NCBI GenBank assembly: GCA_035533095.1
Contig: DATLUM010000037.1
Span: forward strand, 1-64,000
DNA length: 64,000 nucleotides
DNA from: Acidimicrobiales bacterium
Lineage (GTDB): Bacteria; Actinomycetota; Acidimicrobiia; Acidimicrobiales; Palsa-688
Direction of reading: 5' to 3'
In this document: piece after piece, positions 59,875-64,000 of the stretch
How positions within the stretch are numbered: position 1 is the first letter of the stretch
Layout: each line of letters begins with the position of its first letter
Program-made: the position numbers and the translations under genes
The notes under the pieces: generated by a model
What the model was told of the DNA's origin: nothing
Databases searched by the model: none
What the model saw: only the letters and a program-made list of their open reading frames with translations

Positions 59875-60969
59875 CTATGGGATGACCGCATGCGACTGCA
59901 CGAGGCCGATGACGTAGGTGGTAGTGGCCTGGGGATCGAGGCCGAGGGTCAGTCCAGCGACCGACACCGCCATCGGGTCGTGGGCCGCCTCGCTCTGCGC
60001 CTGGGCCCGGTTGGTCACGACCGGGTTCGTGAACTCTGTCCGCCCCGGCGTAGCTCGCGTGCTGGAGGGAGGGGTCGACACCCGGTGGGTCTGCGCGGCG
60101 GACGGGTTTCCGCTCGCAGCCGGCGGGGCTGCCGGCTGGGCGGCGAACTGGAGGAGCGCCGAGGTGGTTGCGGGGGCGCTCGCGGCGGGCCCGGCGCCCA
60201 CTGCCACAGGCCCGTGGCCCCCGCCCGATCCCGCTGTCCCTCCGGCGACCAAAGCGACAGCCACGACCGAGCCGACTGCGAGTCCACCGATGGCGGTCCC
60301 CAGCGCCGATACGGCCTCTGGGCGCCAGTCGACCAGTTGTGCCGTCACCCTGGCGTGAGCGGCATGGGACCTTCTGATGAGCCACCCGACCACCGGCAGC
60401 CCGGCAAGCAGGCCCTCGCCGCTGACCACAGCGAACTGTCGCCGAAGGCCCTGGCGGGCTCTCCAAAGGAGGGACTCGACGGAACCGACCGTCGTTCCGG
60501 TCTGATCGGCGAGCTGCTCGTAGGTGAGGCCCTCCGCCTCGCGCATCTCGAGGATCTGCCGGTGGCGCTCGGGGAGTCGGGACATGGCCTGCTCGAGCAG
60601 CGTTAGGTCGACCCTGTCGATGATCTGTTCCTGGCCGCCCTCGGTTGATCCTGTATCTACGGCCGGGGCCGGCTGCACTCGCGCTCTGCGACGGCCCACG
60701 TCCGTGCACAAGTTCCCGGCGATGGTGCGAAGCCAGGGGTAGAAGCGGAGGTCACCCTGCAGACGGCCGGCGCTGACCCACGCCCTGGTGAACGCTTCTT
60801 GGACGACGTCCTGCGCCTCGTGTGCCTCCCCCAGGCGATAGAGGCAGTATCGGTAAAGACGATCGTGGTGGCGGCGATAGAGCTCCGCGAACGCGTCCTC
60901 GTCCCCGAGCTGAACCCGTTCGACGAGGGAGCGGTCTCGGTTGAACTCCAGGTCGTCGATCCCCAGCAC
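59875..60969 (-). CDS. ECF sigma factor with C-terminal membrane anchor
   Basis: A 364-residue sigma factor. Region 2: VQLGDEDAFAELYRRHHDRL, AQDVVQEAFTRAW, FYPWLRTIAGN. Region 4: LPERHRQILEMREAEGLTYEQ and GTTVGSVESLLWRARQGLRR. Unlike ordinary ECF factors it continues: a membrane helix at about 225-244 (TAIGGLAVGSVVAVALVAGG) and 120 Ala/Pro/Thr-rich residues presumably outside. Such self-tethered sigma factors would need release by proteolysis or act at the membrane. GTG 60969; GT2 gene lies 37 bases upstream; no zinc anti-sigma gene is near. Confidence 0.83.
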   Translation of the reverse strand: MLGIDDLEFNRDRSLVERVQLGDEDAFAELYRRHHDRLYRYCLYRLGEAHEAQDVVQEAFTRAWVSAGRLQGDLRFYPWLRTIAGNLCTDVGRRRARVQPAPAVDTGSTEGGQEQIIDRVDLTLLEQAMSRLPERHRQILEMREAEGLTYEQLADQTGTTVGSVESLLWRARQGLRRQFAVVSGEGLLAGLPVVGWLIRRSHAAHARVTAQLVDWRPEAVSALGTAIGGLAVGSVVAVALVAGGTAGSGGGHGPVAVGAGPAASAPATTSALLQFAAQPAAPPAASGNPSAAQTHRVSTPPSSTRATPGRTEFTNPVVTNRAQAQSEAAHDPMAVSVAGLTLGLDPQATTTYVIGLVQSHAVIP

Positions 60970-61006
60970 CAGGTGGCGTCCCCTTCGCAGGCACTCCTTC
61001 GGTTAC

Positions 61007-62062
61007 TTAGTTCGCTGGACGGCTGCCGTTTCCTGCTCTCTTTGCGTGTTTTGGGTAGCCGCCAGGCTGAGCAGGCCGAGCGGATCGAGAAGGCGACGGG
61101 TCCTTGCCGCAGCCAGGTTCGCTCTGAGAGCGTCGACCCTGGTAGTGGCCCTTCTCGATGCGCATCGTCAACCCAGTCGCGAACCCGGCCACGATCCCAG
61201 CCGACCGCACGGCAGCGCTTGCCAACACGATCTTGTTCCGATGCTGGAGGCCGTTCCACGCGTCTTTGGCACACCACTGCCAGTACTCGCGTGTCACGAC
61301 GATGAGGCGGCGCGTGTCCGTTCGGAGCAGCTTGGCGAGCCGGCCCCCGGCACCAACGCCGGAATGGAAGTTGAGCCGTACGAGCCCCGCCTTCTCCCTC
61401 CACTGATCGTGCCACGCTAGGGCGCTCGGCTCGTAGGCGCATAGGTAGCCCTGCAAGAAGAGGCGATCGAACAGGTCGCCGTCGTCTGCTCCGCGGAAAC
61501 GGGCGCCGGGTCCCATCCACACGTCGAAGCCGCCGACGGTCTCGAGTGCCGATCGCCGGGCGGCCATGCTCGCCGAGTGCCCGGTCAAGCCTTTGGTCGT
61601 GCGATCGAACACCGCCGGGTCTGGGTCATCCTTGATCGCGACGTAGTAGGACGTCTGGCCTTCCGGAGCCTCAATTCGACCTGTCAGGAATTCGACGTCG
61701 CTCGCCGAAGTCAAGCGTTCGACGATTGCATTCGCCCATCCCGGATCGACCCAGACGTCGTCGTCGATGAATCCTATGAGGTCGTTTGCAGCGGCACGCC
61801 AACCGATGTTGCGGGCCCTCGTTGCTCCAGGCAGTTCCGACCGAAGGAACCTGGCCCCCAGGGCGGTCGCTGTCCGCTCAACGGGCGCGGGATCGCGCGA
61901 CGCCGAGTCCACCACGATCAGTTCGTCCATTGGTCCCATCGACGCCGCGACACTCTTGAGACAGCGAGCGAGCATCTCCGGGCGGTCGCGGGTCGGAACG
62001 ACGATCGACAGGGGACGCCTATCGGCTCTGTCCTCGACGATCTGGGTCCCCTGCGCGTCCAT
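61007..62062 (-). CDS. family 2 glycosyltransferase
   Basis: A 351-residue GT-A enzyme. The nucleotide-sugar site begins LSIVVPTRDRPEMLARCLKS, the metal motif is IGFIDDDVWVDPGW (DDD, a DxD variant), and the acceptor part has GGFDVWMGPGARFRGADDGDLFDRL (the ED-like pair DDGD). The C terminus is basic and lacks membrane helices apart from a weak one at IVLASAAVRSAGIVAGFATG. It lies between the GH5 gene and the sigma factor, all on the same strand, and probably extends the exported polysaccharide. Confidence 0.86.
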   Translation of the reverse strand: MDAQGTQIVEDRADRRPLSIVVPTRDRPEMLARCLKSVAASMGPMDELIVVDSASRDPAPVERTATALGARFLRSELPGATRARNIGWRAAANDLIGFIDDDVWVDPGWANAIVERLTSASDVEFLTGRIEAPEGQTSYYVAIKDDPDPAVFDRTTKGLTGHSASMAARRSALETVGGFDVWMGPGARFRGADDGDLFDRLFLQGYLCAYEPSALAWHDQWREKAGLVRLNFHSGVGAGGRLAKLLRTDTRRLIVVTREYWQWCAKDAWNGLQHRNKIVLASAAVRSAGIVAGFATGLTMRIEKGHYQGRRSQSEPGCGKDPSPSRSARPAQPGGYPKHAKRAGNGSRPAN

Positions 62063-62156
62063 GACGTGGCAGCGTACTGTCGTCCGGTTCGACAGGCCTT
62101 TGGACGCCCTGCGCGACCTGGAGGCGACGCCGTAACCTTCCGGCGTCGTCGCGGGG

Positions 62157-64000
62157 TCACGCTCTTTGCCCAGCCGCCCTTCGCAAGCGCGGGACTAGTG
62201 GGGCCACCATGAAGATGCCTAGCGCTGCCAAGACGAGGGTCACTTGCATTGCGGGCGAGATCGCACCCGATCCCGAGTGTCCTGACTTCTCGGCGCTTGT
62301 CTGTTGGGAGTAGGCAGCAACCACTGGGGATCCATTGCCCTCACAGGCCGAAATGCACGCGTCGCGAGGACCTGGCACTGAGTTGTTACCGAGAGCACGG
62401 ACGCGGGTTCTGCGGGAGGCGGCGATCTTCGGCTGGAGAACACTCGCGGTCGCAGTGGGTGCGTCTGGGGGATTCGACCGCACGGCCGGAGCCTGCGGTG
62501 ACACTGTCTGCGTGTTCGCATTCGGAGACGGTGAGATTGGAGGCGCCATACACGGAGAAGTACCCGTGGAAACGCGCACGAGTTCGCAGAGGACTGGTAT
62601 CCCCGATGGCGCGGGCTCCGCAGGAGTGTTGGGCGACCACCGCTCGGTGATGTCCCAGGCAGCAGGGTACGGGGTGTCCTCCCAGGCAAATGCGATCCAC
62701 CCCCAGCCCTGAGTCCGGGCTTCGCTGATCAAGTTCGCCGCGTAGGTACCGTCGTATTGGCTGGGCCACCCGAACTCCGTGATTTCAACGGGCTGGTTGG
62801 CAGAGAACGACACCCAAGGCTTGAGCAGCGACGAGGGATCGTAGGGAGTTGGGGAGCCGCAGGCCGGTGGAGCCGCGTCCGGGCAGGTGTAGGCGTGCAC
62901 GGCGTAGACGATGTCGCTGCCGCTGACGAGCTGGCTTGGCGGGTCATTGGCCCAGTTGAGCCCGCTGATGAACACCAGGTTCTGTGCTCCGGCGGCTCTC
63001 ACTGCGTTGTAGAGCTGCTGCATGCCGGCCGTTTGGTAGACAGCGAACGGAGCGTAGGTGTCTATGGTCGTACCCCCGTCTAACCACACCTGGCCTGATA
63101 TGTCGTGGGGCTCGTTGTAGAGGTCGAAAGCCACGAGGGGGTTCGACGCATACTGCGCTGCAACCTGGCTCCAGAAGGTGGGCGACTGGGCCTCGTCGGC
63201 CATGTTGTGCGGACCCCCAGCTTCGCACCCTAGGACGGTATTGGTGTGTAAATCGAGGAGAGCGACCATGCCCAAAGACGTGATCCAGTTGACGACCTGG
63301 CTCACCTCCGCTTGATAGCCGGGTGAATAGTCGCAGTTGGAAGACAACCAGAACTGCTCTCCGAGCGGAACCCGGACGATGTTCGCTCCCCAAGCCTTGG
63401 CTTGGATGACGGCTTGCTCGGTGACGGTGGAGGCCGTCGGGCTGGTCTCCAGGCCATTCAGCACGACGCCCCGGGGTACCAAAGGTGTTCCGTTCGCCTG
63501 GAGGATCCTGTTTCCTGATGTCGACAGGGGTCCCACGACTGACGGCGCCGTGGTCACGTCAACCTGCTCGATCCACGCGTTGTCCAACACCACGATGCTG
63601 CCCGCCAAGGCGTTATAGACGATTAGACCTAGCCCGACGAAGGCTGTATTCGCCGGAGCGACGGCAACCACGGGGAGGGACACGGCCCAGCTGTTCGTCG
63701 TGACCCTGGTTCCAGGCCCGAAGACGGTCGTGATTGCCGTGCCGCTTGCGGTATAGAAGATCAGAACCGGCTGGATTTCCTGGGAATTCAAAGGAGTGTC
63801 GGCTGACACAGCGCCGGAGTAGACCGAGCCGGGACTCGCATGCGTTAGCCCGCCGTTACCGCTCGTGCCCGAGATCACGGCCATATTCGGGCCCGTTGCC
63901 GTGACGGCCAGCCCACCGGTGCTCCCCTCTCCAGCGGCAGGCGCCCATTGGAGACGGGAGTTGCTGTAGTTGCTCCAAGTGCCGATCGACTTGGAAAAGG
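62157..64000 (-). CDS. GH5-family glycoside hydrolase, membrane-anchored (partial)
   Basis: The frame is open to the right edge, so the 5' end lies outside the window; an internal ATG at 63884 is not needed. The visible 614 residues start in a beta-sandwich domain (IGTWSNYSNSRLQWAPAAGE). The catalytic domain follows: RGVVLNGLETS, VRVPLGEQFWL, acid/base Glu in FDLYNEPHD, and nucleophile Glu in EITEFGWPS, as in GH5 endoglucanase-like enzymes. A Pro/Ala/Thr-rich stalk and a C-terminal helix (VTLVLAALGIFMVAPLV) plus basic tail anchor it to the membrane. Confidence 0.83.
   Translation of the reverse strand, partial: FSKSIGTWSNYSNSRLQWAPAAGEGSTGGLAVTATGPNMAVISGTSGNGGLTHASPGSVYSGAVSADTPLNSQEIQPVLIFYTASGTAITTVFGPGTRVTTNSWAVSLPVVAVAPANTAFVGLGLIVYNALAGSIVVLDNAWIEQVDVTTAPSVVGPLSTSGNRILQANGTPLVPRGVVLNGLETSPTASTVTEQAVIQAKAWGANIVRVPLGEQFWLSSNCDYSPGYQAEVSQVVNWITSLGMVALLDLHTNTVLGCEAGGPHNMADEAQSPTFWSQVAAQYASNPLVAFDLYNEPHDISGQVWLDGGTTIDTYAPFAVYQTAGMQQLYNAVRAAGAQNLVFISGLNWANDPPSQLVSGSDIVYAVHAYTCPDAAPPACGSPTPYDPSSLLKPWVSFSANQPVEITEFGWPSQYDGTYAANLISEARTQGWGWIAFAWEDTPYPAAWDITERWSPNTPAEPAPSGIPVLCELVRVSTGTSPCMAPPISPSPNANTQTVSPQAPAVRSNPPDAPTATASVLQPKIAASRRTRVRALGNNSVPGPRDACISACEGNGSPVVAAYSQQTSAEKSGHSGSGAISPAMQVTLVLAALGIFMVAPLVPRLRRAAGQRA

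Overview
The window is high-GC DNA from an actinomycete-like bacterium. The order tRNA-Thr, tRNA-Met, rpmG, then tRNA-Trp, secE, nusG, rplK, rplA is typical of Actinomycetota. The RpoB/RpoC architecture, many GTG/TTG starts, a DivIVA-like coiled-coil protein and ECF sigma/zinc anti-sigma pairs agree. Secreted proteins carrying about 42-residue 'GYWLVASDGG' repeats suggest the class Acidimicrobiia, but that is inference from remembered families, not a search.

Layout. 1-8.2 kb: informational cluster (tRNA-Thr, tRNA-Met, rpmG, ECF sigma/anti-sigma, MarR regulator with divergent target, tRNA-Trp, secE, nusG, rplK, rplA), then three membrane-protein genes, an L10 leader, rplJ, rplL and a strong terminator. 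8.2-46.4 kb: a long accessory segment separating rplL from rpoB, which are normally neighbours. It holds secreted repeat proteins, a DivIVA-like protein, lipoproteins, a PilT ATPase, an acyl-CoA synthetase, an S53 protease, small hydrolases, and a 25.6-31.9 kb unit. That unit has four TGGTAC-like heptamers at exact 11-bp steps, a small protein, a 1517-aa beta-helix/repeat surface protein and a SARP/BTAD-type regulator. Then come another multi-domain secreted protein, a monooxygenase-esterase fusion, three GGDEF-EAL proteins and an alkylsulfatase-like enzyme. 46.7-54.4 kb: two candidate promoters, rpoB and rpoC. 54.4-57.4 kb: gene remnants (DUF4143, DUF222) and a protein with an N-terminal leader like those of proteins linked to extracellular contractile injection systems. 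57.4-64 kb: polysaccharide/envelope functions (sugar-phosphate transferase, WecG-type and family 2 glycosyltransferases, GH5 enzyme cut by the window edge) and a membrane-tethered ECF sigma factor.

How the parts fit: the housekeeping genes form conventional operons. The accessory block is rich in exported, surface and c-di-GMP functions, which suggests adhesion, matrix or surface remodelling. The most testable new proposal is that the SARP-type regulator at 30.6 kb controls its own surface-protein locus through the phased heptamers. All statements come from reading the sequence and recalled family knowledge; no database search was run.
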